Assembly (NCBI RefSeq): GCF_003205235.1
Contig: NZ_QJSM01000003.1
Coordinates: 1 to 40,502 of the forward strand
Source of the DNA: Thermoplasma sp. Kam2015
GTDB lineage: Archaea > Thermoplasmatota > Thermoplasmata > Thermoplasmatales > Thermoplasmataceae
DNA length: 40,502 bases
Reading direction: 5' to 3'
Part shown: positions 8,611 to 16,862 of the stretch, one piece after another
Numbering within the stretch: the first letter of the stretch is position 1
Layout of the letters: the number at the start of each line of letters is the position of its first letter
The notes under the pieces: model-generated
Told to the model about the DNA's origin: nothing
What the model saw: the letters and a program-made list of their open reading frames with translations, nothing else
Database searches by the model: none
Translations under genes and position numbers: made by a program

Positions 8611-8619
8611 AAATATACG
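8611..8619 (+). promoter_or_regulatory. TATA box of the thiolase operon
   Basis: AAATATACG inside GATATAAATATACGC lies about 23-25 bases before the ATG at 8637. It favours that ATG over those at 8628 and 8631. Confidence 0.5.
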
Positions 8620-8636
8620 CAACAAATATGATGAGG

Positions 8637-9809
8637 ATGAACAGGGTAGGAATCATAGGATACGGCATCAGCAAATTCGGCAAACGAACAGATGCTTCAA
8701 TGTACGATCTAATATGGGAAGCTGGATCTGAGGCTATCAAATCCAGCGGTGTAGATAAAAAGGACATAGATTACATGGTTGTATCCAACATGGGCATATT
8801 CAGCTCTGAGGAACTGGCTGCAGTTGTGGCAGGTGAGGTACTCGGAATAAAGAATGCGGGGCTGCACAGGGTTGAGGCCGCATGTGCCAGCGGCAGCTCT
8901 GCAATAGCATCTGCATATGATGCGATCAGATCGGGACGTTCAAAGATAGCCATAGCTGTGGGCATAGAGAAGATGAGTGAAGTCGAAAGTGAAACAGCCA
9001 TAGAGCTGATAGGCAGAGCCGGTGACTTCCTCTGGGAATACGAGTTTTTCGGTCTGACATTTCCGGGCTATTATGCGCTCTACGCCACAGCCTACCTGAA
9101 CAGGTATGGTGGCAGAGAAGAGGATCTGGCGCTGGTTTCGGTGAAAAATCACCATTATGCGCATCTGAATCCGATTGCCCATTTCAACAACGAAATAAGC
9201 CTGGAAGACGTGATGAAGAGCAGGTACATAGCATCTCCATTGAAGCTCTACGACTCTTCGCCCATTACGGATGGATCCGCAGCAGTGGTGCTTGCATCTG
9301 AGGATGTGGCAAAGCAGTATACCGACACCCCTGTTTGGATAGATGGAATAGGATCGAACCTCGGTACTGCAAACCTGAGCAAAAGGAGCGACTTCCTGCA
9401 CATAGAGGCGGCAAGAGAAGCTGCGGCCAAGGCGTACAGGATGGCAAAGATAGATCAGGAGAAGCCATACAAGCACCTGGACGGGGCAGACGTACATGAC
9501 TGCTTCTCAATTGCCGAACTGATGGCATACGAAGATCTGGGCTTTGCGGAGAGAGGAAAGGCGCTGGACATGATAAGGAACGATGAGACATACATTGGAG
9601 GTAAAATTCCAGTAAACGTGGACGGAGGTTTGATATCCAAGGGCCACCCCATCGGTGCAACGGGCGTTTCAATGGCGGTAGAAGCATCCAAGCAGCTGCT
9701 GAGAAAGGCGGAGAATGGACGCCAGATCGATGTCAGGAACGGCAGGTTTCTGGCGCACAATGTTGGCGGTACCGGTCACTACGCCTATGTGACCATATAT
9801 TCAATATGA
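8637..9809 (+). CDS. Archaeal thiolase / acetyl-CoA acetyltransferase family protein
   Basis: Archaeal thiolases condense two acyl-CoA units, typically acetyl-CoA to acetoacetyl-CoA for mevalonate and isoprenoid lipid synthesis. The 390-residue protein starts MNRVGIIGYGISKFG. The nucleophilic cysteine is C83 in EAACASGSSA. The C-terminal histidine box is GGLISKGHPIGATG, and the final motif is HNVGGTGHYA in place of the bacterial CGGG loop, as is usual in the archaeal group. Earlier ATGs at 8628 and 8631 add three residues; TATA spacing favours 8637. The DUF35 gene follows 10 bases after the stop, the normal partner arrangement. The HMG-CoA synthase gene that often precedes this pair is absent here. 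Confidence 0.9.
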   Translation: MNRVGIIGYGISKFGKRTDASMYDLIWEAGSEAIKSSGVDKKDIDYMVVSNMGIFSSEELAAVVAGEVLGIKNAGLHRVEAACASGSSAIASAYDAIRSGRSKIAIAVGIEKMSEVESETAIELIGRAGDFLWEYEFFGLTFPGYYALYATAYLNRYGGREEDLALVSVKNHHYAHLNPIAHFNNEISLEDVMKSRYIASPLKLYDSSPITDGSAAVVLASEDVAKQYTDTPVWIDGIGSNLGTANLSKRSDFLHIEAAREAAAKAYRMAKIDQEKPYKHLDGADVHDCFSIAELMAYEDLGFAERGKALDMIRNDETYIGGKIPVNVDGGLISKGHPIGATGVSMAVEASKQLLRKAENGRQIDVRNGRFLAHNVGGTGHYAYVTIYSI

Positions 9810-9819
9810 GGTGAAGAAA

Positions 9820-10284
9820 ATGCCGGAATACATAGCAAAGGATGAAAAGAGCGGGAATCCACTGCTGGTGGATATGCGCAGTCTCAACATAAGATACAGA
9901 ATACCTGTTTCCAGGATAGAAAAATTTTACGAAAGCCTTGATAAGGGCATAATAATGGGAACAAAGTGCCCTGTTTGTGGTTCAAGGTTCTTTCCGCCTC
10001 AGGCATGGTGTTCTGAATGCGGTTTTTCCGGAGACATGGAATTCTATCCGCTGGATACTCATGGGCATTTGCTCACGTTCACAAGAATATTTGCAAAACC
10101 AAAATCGTTTTCAGGCTTCGGAGATTATACCGTTGGAATAGCACATCTGGACAGAGAGAACATCAATGTGCTGGCATGGATCGATGACGCCATACAGAAG
10201 CCAGAGGTTGGCATGGAAATATCAATAAAGGTTGAAAAGAGAAAGGAGGACAACGCAACGGTTTACTTCATTTCTAAACCGTGA
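9820..10284 (+). CDS. DUF35 zinc-ribbon/OB-fold protein, thiolase partner
   Basis: In archaea this small scaffold protein bridges thiolase and HMG-CoA synthase and channels the acyl-CoA intermediate. The 154 residues hold a rubredoxin-like zinc ribbon, with C50 and C53 in KCPVCGSRFFPP and C64 and C67 in WCSECGF, followed by a C-terminal OB fold (DTHGHLLTFTRIF to KVEKRKED). The GTG at 9811 is in frame, but GAGGTGA at 9808-9814 is spaced correctly for the ATG at 9820, which I take as the start. It forms an operon with the thiolase and converges with the membrane-protein gene that ends at 10285. Confidence 0.88.
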   Translation: MPEYIAKDEKSGNPLLVDMRSLNIRYRIPVSRIEKFYESLDKGIIMGTKCPVCGSRFFPPQAWCSECGFSGDMEFYPLDTHGHLLTFTRIFAKPKSFSGFGDYTVGIAHLDRENINVLAWIDDAIQKPEVGMEISIKVEKRKEDNATVYFISKP

Positions 10285-10782
10285 TCAGTAATTTCTCCTC
10301 TTCCTTTTCCATTTATCTATACGGTTTTTCATGGGATTGATGATCATCATTATTATTCCCAGAGGAAGAAGGGTGAAGGCAGATATCAGAGCAAATATAA
10401 CGGTTTCAGGCACTATGGTGTATTCAACGGTTAGATAAACCGTGCGGTTTCCGGCATTCATTATTAACAGAGACCAGGTTCCGCTCTCATCTGTCACAAG
10501 GCTGCCGGTGGTGTTGAGGGGGTTCTGATGCTGTGCTTTATGGATACCATTTGGTGATAATATATAGGATGCTATTGCGCTGGATACGTTCACGAATGTT
10601 ATCCTGTAGGTCAGATAATCGTTAATTCCGGCATATCTTGATATATTCTCTGATTGCTGCGGGCTCAGCGTTACGTTATACACGTTTGTGTCTCTTGATA
10701 TCGATAACACAGAAATGGAGAATATTATCAGAGATAATATTATCACTACGGCTCCAACGGTGGAGAGAATTTTCAGGTTCAT
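10285..10782 (-). CDS. Two-helix membrane protein with sequon-rich exterior domain
   Basis: The family is not recognised. The 165 residues have an N-terminal membrane helix (about 5-26), an exterior domain (27-125) rich in beta-prone and polar residues, a second helix (about 127-148) and a strongly basic tail (KWKRKRRNY) that should stay in the cytoplasm. Five N-x-S/T sequons (N36, N46, N65, N90, N112) all fall in the predicted exterior part, which fits a glycosylated surface protein in an organism without a wall. It is single-gene, and divergent from the regulator gene at 10998. Confidence 0.75.
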   Translation of the reverse strand: MNLKILSTVGAVVIILSLIIFSISVLSISRDTNVYNVTLSPQQSENISRYAGINDYLTYRITFVNVSSAIASYILSPNGIHKAQHQNPLNTTGSLVTDESGTWSLLIMNAGNRTVYLTVEYTIVPETVIFALISAFTLLPLGIIMMIINPMKNRIDKWKRKRRNY

Positions 10783-10997
10783 TGATCACCTCATCGATCT
10801 TAATCAGATACTCTATCATATACATAGAAGAGGTATAACGATTTTTCCTCTAGTCATTTCTGATAGATGGATAGTCGGACTTCATAGGATCATCCGGATG
10901 CATGAACAACTATTGTCAGCGGAACAGAATATTACGGAAGTTTTTACGCTGGTCAGATTTGGATACCTATTTATACATAATCAAAATGTACACGCAT

Positions 10998-11597
10998 ATG
11001 CTGCTTATCCTCGACGAATATTTCAAGGAACATCCAATTAAGCTGAGGATAATAGACGGCCTCTACAGATCCGGAATCTCCATCAGAGACGGAAGATTTT
11101 TCACTAACGATGTGGAGATATCTGTAAGCGAAATAGCAAACGCATTTGACGTCAACCGCAAGACAGTTTACGAAACAATAAAGCTTGTTGAATCCAGCGA
11201 ACCGCTGAAGAAGGTGATGTCATCAATAAAACCCATGGCCGATATAGCAGATGTGGCGCTGCTCACCGGAAACCAGATAATAACGGCTTATACCAGCCTC
11301 GGGCATTTTCCATATGTTTTCAGGGAGATATTCAGCGCCATATCAAAATACGGATGCTACATAAGAGAGATCTTTTCCAGGAACATAAGCCAGGAGGAGA
11401 GTTTCATAAGGATCATATTTTACAGGCCTATACCGGATAAGATAATAGGCCAGATAAGAAAGATAGATGGCGTGAAATCCCTTGAAGTGAGGGTCAGCAC
11501 AGACGTCGATCAGATCCTTTGCAACAACTGCGATATAAAGATATGCCCCACAAAATACATATCAGACGTCGAAAAAGAGGAAATTGGAGATCTATGA
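10998..11597 (+). CDS. Probable regulator of amino-acid metabolism (HTH plus ACT-like domain)
   Basis: The 199-residue protein resembles COG2150 regulators. An N-terminal winged-helix part includes SVSEIANAFDVNRKTVYETI as a recognisable helix-turn-helix. A middle helical region (KVMSSIKPMADIADVALL) follows, then an ACT-like domain and a C-terminal cysteine group CNNCDIKIC that could bind a metal. The frame extends upstream to 10902, but CTATTTATACAT at 10968-10979 lies about 25 bases before the ATG at 10998, so I choose that start; 10986 is the alternative. It stands alone. Target and ligand are unknown. Confidence 0.7.
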   Translation: MLLILDEYFKEHPIKLRIIDGLYRSGISIRDGRFFTNDVEISVSEIANAFDVNRKTVYETIKLVESSEPLKKVMSSIKPMADIADVALLTGNQIITAYTSLGHFPYVFREIFSAISKYGCYIREIFSRNISQEESFIRIIFYRPIPDKIIGQIRKIDGVKSLEVRVSTDVDQILCNNCDIKICPTKYISDVEKEEIGDL

Positions 11598-11627
11598 AAT
11601 GATCTCCAGATCAGATTAAGATCCCGC

Positions 11628-11912
11628 TCAGTCTCCAAGCTCCTTTATGGGCTTGTTGGAGTAGAGTATCTCGTGCAGTTCCCTGTCCAGGGCAGGATCG
11701 TGCCTCCTGATCCATTCCAGCAGCAGCACGGCATGCTCCTTCTCATCATCCCTGTTGTGCTCCATTATGTGCTTGAGATCTGCATCCTTCGTGGCATCTG
11801 CACGCTCGTCATAGAACATCATGGCTTCAATCTCCTCTATCAGGGACTGCCTGGCTCTGCTCAGATCCTTTATCTTTTCGGAAAGATCCTCCGAAACTTC
11901 ATATCTTGGCAT
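11628..11912 (-). CDS. Encapsulated-ferritin-like (EncFtn) ferroxidase without encapsulin
   Basis: EncFtn proteins are two-helix ferritin halves that form ring decamers and oxidise ferrous iron. They normally work inside encapsulin shells. The 94-residue protein matches closely, with SLIEEIEAMMFYDERADATK and EHNRDDEKEHAVLLLEWIRRHDP. By comparison with the known family, E27, E57 and H60 take the ferroxidase positions and E26 and E29 the entry-site positions. The C-terminus ends at KPIKELGD, with no obvious encapsulin-targeting extension, and no shell gene lies nearby. A TATA-like CTATTTATGCC at 11931-11941 suits the ATG at 11912. The hemerythrin gene lies upstream on the same strand with its own promoter. 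Confidence 0.88.
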   Translation of the reverse strand: MPRYEVSEDLSEKIKDLSRARQSLIEEIEAMMFYDERADATKDADLKHIMEHNRDDEKEHAVLLLEWIRRHDPALDRELHEILYSNKPIKELGD

Positions 11913-11930
11913 AATTTGCTAACGCTTGAT

Positions 11931-11941
11931 GGCATAAATAG
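11931..11941 (-). promoter_or_regulatory. TATA box of the EncFtn-like gene
   Basis: On the minus strand CTATTTATGCC is centred about 24 bases before the ATG at 11912, typical leaderless spacing. Confidence 0.55.
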
Positions 11942-11980
11942 ATGGTGTTAGTGCCCTGATAACATGAGTGTCGTTCGTTC

Positions 11981-12526
11981 TTATTCATGTGGCCCAAAGT
12001 TCTGAGGTTTTCCTGCCGAATTCTTCGGATCTATGTAAGCAATGAATTCCTTTGAAATTCCTGTATTCCGAGAATACCTTTCAATTCCTGTTTCTTCAAT
12101 CAAATTCAGCGCCTCACAAAGGGTACTGTTCCTCACCTCATCATCGATCCTTTTCCACCTTGGGAATATCTGATCTTCTTCAGAGAGATTGTGTTCCGTT
12201 AGAGTCTTATAAAAGAGAGGCAGCCTGAGTTTGAAAAGATCTTCGTCTCCGGATCTCTTCCACTTTATGAGGTTATTTGCCAGCGCTTCTATTAGCTTGT
12301 GGTCGGCCTTTATCCTGTTTACGGTTTTTTCGAACTCATTCCTGTCTTCCCATTCAAAATCCATTATGGCTGGAAAGAGAATTCTCTCCTCAACCTCAAC
12401 ATGATCCTTCACGAGATAATCGTTGAAATCCTCAAAGATATCCAGCGAATCCTTTCCATAGGATACCTTTGCGAGCAAACGTATAGCGGAGTGCTCCACC
12501 ATCAGCAATTCGGACAGATCAGCCAT
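11981..12526 (-). CDS. Hemerythrin (HHE) domain protein
   Basis: The 181-residue protein has an HHE cation-binding fold that could hold a di-iron site for oxygen, NO or iron sensing. Metal-ligand motifs visible are MVEHSAIR near 9-16, DHVEVEERILFP near 41-52, KADHKLIEAL near 73-82 and LTEHNLSEEDQIFPRW near 113-128. The C-terminal 45 residues have no recognised domain. GTTATAAT at 12548-12555 on the minus strand is about 25 bases before the ATG. The EncFtn-like gene lies 68 bases downstream on the same strand, so the two may share iron or redox stress control, although each has its own TATA box. Confidence 0.88.
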   Translation of the reverse strand: MADLSELLMVEHSAIRLLAKVSYGKDSLDIFEDFNDYLVKDHVEVEERILFPAIMDFEWEDRNEFEKTVNRIKADHKLIEALANNLIKWKRSGDEDLFKLRLPLFYKTLTEHNLSEEDQIFPRWKRIDDEVRNSTLCEALNLIEETGIERYSRNTGISKEFIAYIDPKNSAGKPQNFGPHE

Positions 12527-12547
12527 GCATGAACATTGCTTGCGGGC

Positions 12548-12555
12548 ATTATAAC
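12548..12555 (-). promoter_or_regulatory. TATA box of the hemerythrin-domain gene
   Basis: On the minus strand GTTATAAT lies about 25 bases before the ATG at 12526. The region to 12711 is a divergent promoter shared with the polymerase gene and holds no gene. Confidence 0.5.
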
Positions 12556-12752
12556 TGTTCCGGATTAATTAAGCGTGAATGCAATAACTCGCCACATGTG
12601 GCAGATGCACGATCGATATGATGAAAGTGGATCGCAGGTGCGGTATGTGTATCTGAGATCCTTGCATGTTCAGGAAAATCCCATAAAAAATATGTGCTTT
12701 GATCCGACCGGCTATTTTTATTAACTCCGGTTCGCTTTACTGTAAGTTGATC

Positions 12753-15700
12753 ATGCCCTCAAAGATTTTTGATCTTGAAGGTTACAGGAAATACATATCG
12801 GAAAAGGTTAAGCAGGCCTATGACATTGCACAGGAGGCTAGGTCAAAGGGGCTTGACGTTTCTGATCACGTGGAAATACCTCTTGCCTCGGATATGGCGG
12901 AGAGGATAGAGGCGCTTATAGGCATAAAGGGCATAGCCCAGGAGATAAGGGACCTCAGCAGCAAAATGTCCAGAGAGGAAGTTTCCCTTGAGATGTCCAG
13001 GAGAATAGCAGCCATGTTTAGGGATAACCGCAAGGAGGCCCTAGACAAGGCCATAAGGGTAGGCCTGGCCATTCTGACAGAGGGTATACTTGTCGCTCCG
13101 CTCGAAGGCATAGCAGATGTCTACATAGGGAAGAACTACGATGGAAGCGAATATGTGGGCATATCATATGCTGGGCCAATACGTGGCGCTGGTGGAACCG
13201 CTCAGGCGCTGAGTGTTCTCATAGGCGACGTTGTCAGAAGGGAGCTTGGCATCTCGAGGTTCCAGCCCACCGACGACGAAGTTGAGCGATACATAGAGGA
13301 AATAGAGAGCTATGACCGTGTGAAGCATCTTCAGTATCTGCCCACGCCGGACGAGATAAAGCTGGTCGTCAGGAATTCCCCAATATGCATAGACGGCGAG
13401 GGCAGTGAGGAGGAAGAGGTATCCGGGCACAGGGACATGGACAGGATCAAGACAAACAGGATACGCGGTGGCATGTGTCTGGTCCTGTGTGAAGGTCTTG
13501 TGCAGAAGGCAAGAAAGATACTGAAGTACACAAGTTCCATGCACCTTGATGACTGGAACTTTCTCGCCAATCTTGGAGGAAAGACCGAGGGTAAGTCGGC
13601 AAAGAAATCAGACAAATTCCTAAAGGATATAGTTGCTGGCAGGCCCGTATTTTCACATCCATCGAGACCTGGAGGTTTCAGGTTGAGATATGGCAGGAGC
13701 CGGGTATCAGGCCTTGCGGCTGCATCTCTGAATCCGGCCACGATGTACATAATGGGAAAGTTCATAGCCATTGGGTCGCAGATAAAGGTTGAGCTACCGG
13801 GAAAGGCTGCTGCCGTGACTCCATGCGATACCATTGATGGTCCCACTGTACTCCTAAAGAATGGGGATCACGTAAGGATAAACGATATGGAAACTGCAAG
13901 GGAACTTTACGATGACGTGGTCGAGATAACTGACGCTGGTGAAATACTGATAGCATATGGCGATTTTCTGGAGAATAATTATCCGCTTCCGACGCCATCT
14001 TTCACCGTGGAATGGTGGAATCAGTATCTGCCTGAGGATCTGAGGGGAACGAAGGTGGATCAGTTTTCGGCTGTGGAACTGTGCAGAAAGTATGGTGTTC
14101 CACTGCACCCAGATTTCGACTATTACTGGCATGACATCTCCTTTGAGGATCTTGAATTCCTCAGGAGCATCGTGCTTAAATGCAGGATAACCGATGAGGG
14201 CGCCATGATGCCGTATAATGCCTCTGATGTGCTGATCAGGCTTGGCATCCAGTTTCGAAGATCCGGAGATGATCTGATCGTAGGGGACTATTATCCACTT
14301 CTCGTATCGCTTGGCTATGACATCGATGGAGGGAGGATAGTCAGCGTGAGGAATTATGAGAGGAAGGAAAGCGTTCTGGACACCGTGAATTATCTTTCTG
14401 GCATAAAGATAAAGCCTAGGGCGCCCACCAGGGTTGGATCCAGGCTGGGCAGACCTGAGAAGGCTGGGGACAGGAAGATGAAGCCCATGGTTCATGCACT
14501 CTTTCCGGTTGAGAGCTACGGTGAGGCAAGAAGATCAATAATAGGTGCAAACAGAAACAGCGAAGGAATGTACAAGGCGGAGGTGTTCTTCTATCGATGT
14601 ACATCATGCGGGTTTGAAACGCCAACTCCGGTGTGCCCCAGGTGCGGGAGCCACTGCAATCCAGAGGGGGAGAGGACGGGGAATATAGATCTGGAATCCA
14701 TACTCAGGAGGGCAGAAAACGTACTGGGCATATCTCTGGACGATCTAAAGGAGTTCAAGGGGGTCAAGAAGCTTATGTCTAGGGAGAAGGTGGCGGAACC
14801 CATAGAGAAGGGCATACTCCGCTCGATACACGACATCTCTGTCAACAAGGATGGAACCTGCCGCTTTGACATGTCGGATATACCGATAACGCATTTCAGA
14901 TACAGGGAGATAGGGATAAGCGCTGAGAAGATCGAGGAACTCGGGTATGAGGCGAAGGAGGTGAACGAGCTCTTCCCGCAGGACGTTATAATACCAAGGA
15001 AGGCGGCGAAGTATCTCTTCAACGTTTCAAAATTCATAGACGATCTCCTTGTGAAATACTACAATATGCCCCCGTTCTATTCACTGGAAAGCGAGGAAGA
15101 CCTCATAGGCCATCTCGTGATTGGGCTCGCACCTCACACATCAGGAGGTGTCGTGGGCAGAATAATAGGCTTCAGCGATGTTAATGCATTCTACGCGCAT
15201 CCATTCTTCCATGCCGCAAAGAGGAGAAACTGCGATGGCGATGAGGACAGTATAATGCTGCTTATGGACGGTTTCCTCAATTTCTCGGCAAGATACCTGC
15301 CATCCACAAGAGGAGGCCTCATGGATGCACCGCTTGTCCTATCTGTGCTCATAAACCCAGACGAGATAGACAAGGAGGCTCTGAATGTTGATACGCTTTC
15401 TAGATATCCGCTCATATTCTATGAGGCAGCGGAGCGCCATGCGTCACCATCTGAGGTGGAGGAGACGATGATGACCATGAAGGTAAGGATAAAGAAGACA
15501 GGTACGTACATGGGTTCATCATATACCATGGAAACATCGGACATAAATGCCGGTGTACTCGTTTCTTCCTACAAGACCCTTGGCACGATGGACGAGAAGA
15601 TCAGCGAACAGCTCGGCCTTGCAAAGAAGCTCCGGGCAGTTGATGCTGATGACGTCGCTGCAAGGGTCATATCGACGCATTTCCTCCCAGACATGTACGG

Positions 15701-16013
15701 AAATTTCAGGAGATTCTTCTCTCAGGAATTCCGCTGCACCAAGTGCAATGCAAAATACAGGCGCATACCCCTATCAGGCCGCTGTCTGAAGTGCGGATCA
15801 AACAGCCTAACGCTCACCATACACAAGGGGAGCGTGGTGAAATATCTCAACGAAACGCTGAAGATAGCCGAAAACTACAGGCTACCTGATTACCTCAGGG
15901 CAAGGATAGACAATCTGGCAAGGACCATAAAGGAGACGTTTCCAGACGAAGATGAAGAGGATGAAAAGAATGAGGCCAGGGAAGTTAAAATAACCGACCT
16001 TGATATGTACTGA
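12753..16013 (+). CDS. polC: DNA polymerase D large catalytic subunit DP2
   Basis: DP2 is the polymerising subunit of the euryarchaeal replicase PolD. The 1086-residue protein starts MPSKIFDLEGYRKYISEKV. The catalytic region reads NCDGDEDSIMLLMDG with D828 and D830 as the likely metal-binding aspartates, followed by PSTRGGLMDAPLVL. Upstream are GPIRGAGGTAQAL near 146 and the first cysteine group CTSCGFETPTPVCPRCG. A second group, CTKCNAKYRR...CLKCG, lies near the C-terminus. No intein interrupts the active site, unlike several Thermococcales. The frame is open to 12699, but homology begins at 12753. A TATA-like CTATTTTTATTA at 12712-12723 implies a short leader. The GPN GTPase gene follows at once. 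The exonuclease subunit DP1 is not in the window. Confidence 0.96.
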   Translation: MPSKIFDLEGYRKYISEKVKQAYDIAQEARSKGLDVSDHVEIPLASDMAERIEALIGIKGIAQEIRDLSSKMSREEVSLEMSRRIAAMFRDNRKEALDKAIRVGLAILTEGILVAPLEGIADVYIGKNYDGSEYVGISYAGPIRGAGGTAQALSVLIGDVVRRELGISRFQPTDDEVERYIEEIESYDRVKHLQYLPTPDEIKLVVRNSPICIDGEGSEEEEVSGHRDMDRIKTNRIRGGMCLVLCEGLVQKARKILKYTSSMHLDDWNFLANLGGKTEGKSAKKSDKFLKDIVAGRPVFSHPSRPGGFRLRYGRSRVSGLAAASLNPATMYIMGKFIAIGSQIKVELPGKAAAVTPCDTIDGPTVLLKNGDHVRINDMETARELYDDVVEITDAGEILIAYGDFLENNYPLPTPSFTVEWWNQYLPEDLRGTKVDQFSAVELCRKYGVPLHPDFDYYWHDISFEDLEFLRSIVLKCRITDEGAMMPYNASDVLIRLGIQFRRSGDDLIVGDYYPLLVSLGYDIDGGRIVSVRNYERKESVLDTVNYLSGIKIKPRAPTRVGSRLGRPEKAGDRKMKPMVHALFPVESYGEARRSIIGANRNSEGMYKAEVFFYRCTSCGFETPTPVCPRCGSHCNPEGERTGNIDLESILRRAENVLGISLDDLKEFKGVKKLMSREKVAEPIEKGILRSIHDISVNKDGTCRFDMSDIPITHFRYREIGISAEKIEELGYEAKEVNELFPQDVIIPRKAAKYLFNVSKFIDDLLVKYYNMPPFYSLESEEDLIGHLVIGLAPHTSGGVVGRIIGFSDVNAFYAHPFFHAAKRRNCDGDEDSIMLLMDGFLNFSARYLPSTRGGLMDAPLVLSVLINPDEIDKEALNVDTLSRYPLIFYEAAERHASPSEVEETMMTMKVRIKKTGTYMGSSYTMETSDINAGVLVSSYKTLGTMDEKISEQLGLAKKLRAVDADDVAARVISTHFLPDMYGNFRRFFSQEFRCTKCNAKYRRIPLSGRCLKCGSNSLTLTIHKGSVVKYLNETLKIAENYRLPDYLRARIDNLARTIKETFPDEDEEDEKNEAREVKITDLDMY

Positions 16014-16014
16014 T

Positions 16015-16791
16015 ATGCTAGGTGCACTCTACGTTGTAGGTCCGGCTGGAACAGGTAAATCAACATTCTCAGGTTCGCTGAACGAATGGCTCAAACGCAT
16101 GGAATTCGATTCAGCGATAATAAATCTTGATCCGGGTGCAGATTATCTGCCGTATGAACCGGATTTTGATATAAGGGAATACATATCGCTGGATTCCATC
16201 ATGTCAGATTACAATCTGGGTCCAAATGGATCGCAGATAGTTGCTGCGGACATGATCGTGAGCTACACTGATAAGATATCGGAGTTCCTTGAGGATCTTG
16301 ACGATTACTATGTGATAATCGATACGCCAGGGCAGATAGAGCTGTTCACATTCCGCACGTCGTCAACGGAGATCGTAGAAAAAGTATCCGGGCAGAGATC
16401 CATGATGGCGTACATAGCAGATGCCCCGCTCTCAACCTATCCATCGGGCTTCATAGCACAGAAGATGCTCTATGCCTCGGTTTTCTCACGATTCTTCAGG
16501 CCGATGATGTTTGTGATCAACAAGGTTGATCTGGTCTCCGATGACGATATAAGGGAGATCAAAAAATGGGAGGTCTCTCCCGATCTTCTGAACGAGGCCT
16601 TTATGGATGAAAAGGGCCAGATGGAAAAGGACTACTTCATCGGCCTGCTTCAGGCGTTCAAGGAGAGCAACATAATGACAAAAATATATCCAGTATCCTC
16701 AAAGGATTCATTCGGGTTTGAAGATGTATATTCGCAGATGGCGTTATATTTTGCTGGAGGCGAGGATAACGACACCTACAAAGAGGAATGA
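16015..16791 (+). CDS. GPN-loop GTPase
   Basis: This is a GTPase of the GPN/XAB1 family; eukaryotic relatives assemble RNA polymerase II, and the archaeal role is not settled. In 258 residues the motifs are the P-loop GPAGTGKS (9-16), DPGADYLPYEPDFDIRE after it, the GPN insertion at 69-71, DTPGQIELF for switch II, and NKVDLVSD for base recognition. A TTG at 16000 would extend it by five residues into polC, but the ATG at 16015 begins one base after the polC stop and matches the family start. It is co-transcribed with the polymerase D subunit, which hints at a role in assembling large polymerases or replication complexes. Confidence 0.93.
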   Translation: MLGALYVVGPAGTGKSTFSGSLNEWLKRMEFDSAIINLDPGADYLPYEPDFDIREYISLDSIMSDYNLGPNGSQIVAADMIVSYTDKISEFLEDLDDYYVIIDTPGQIELFTFRTSSTEIVEKVSGQRSMMAYIADAPLSTYPSGFIAQKMLYASVFSRFFRPMMFVINKVDLVSDDDIREIKKWEVSPDLLNEAFMDEKGQMEKDYFIGLLQAFKESNIMTKIYPVSSKDSFGFEDVYSQMALYFAGGEDNDTYKEE

Positions 16792-16862
16792 TTCGGCCTG
16801 CCGCTGAATAAGATCAGATTTTTGAAAAATATATTTTCGAATACTGAAGCCTAATACACGGA

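Noticed and set aside
8940-9497. Minus-strand frame of 185 codons
   Set aside because: It is antisense to the thiolase gene; the sequence is low in recognisable structure.
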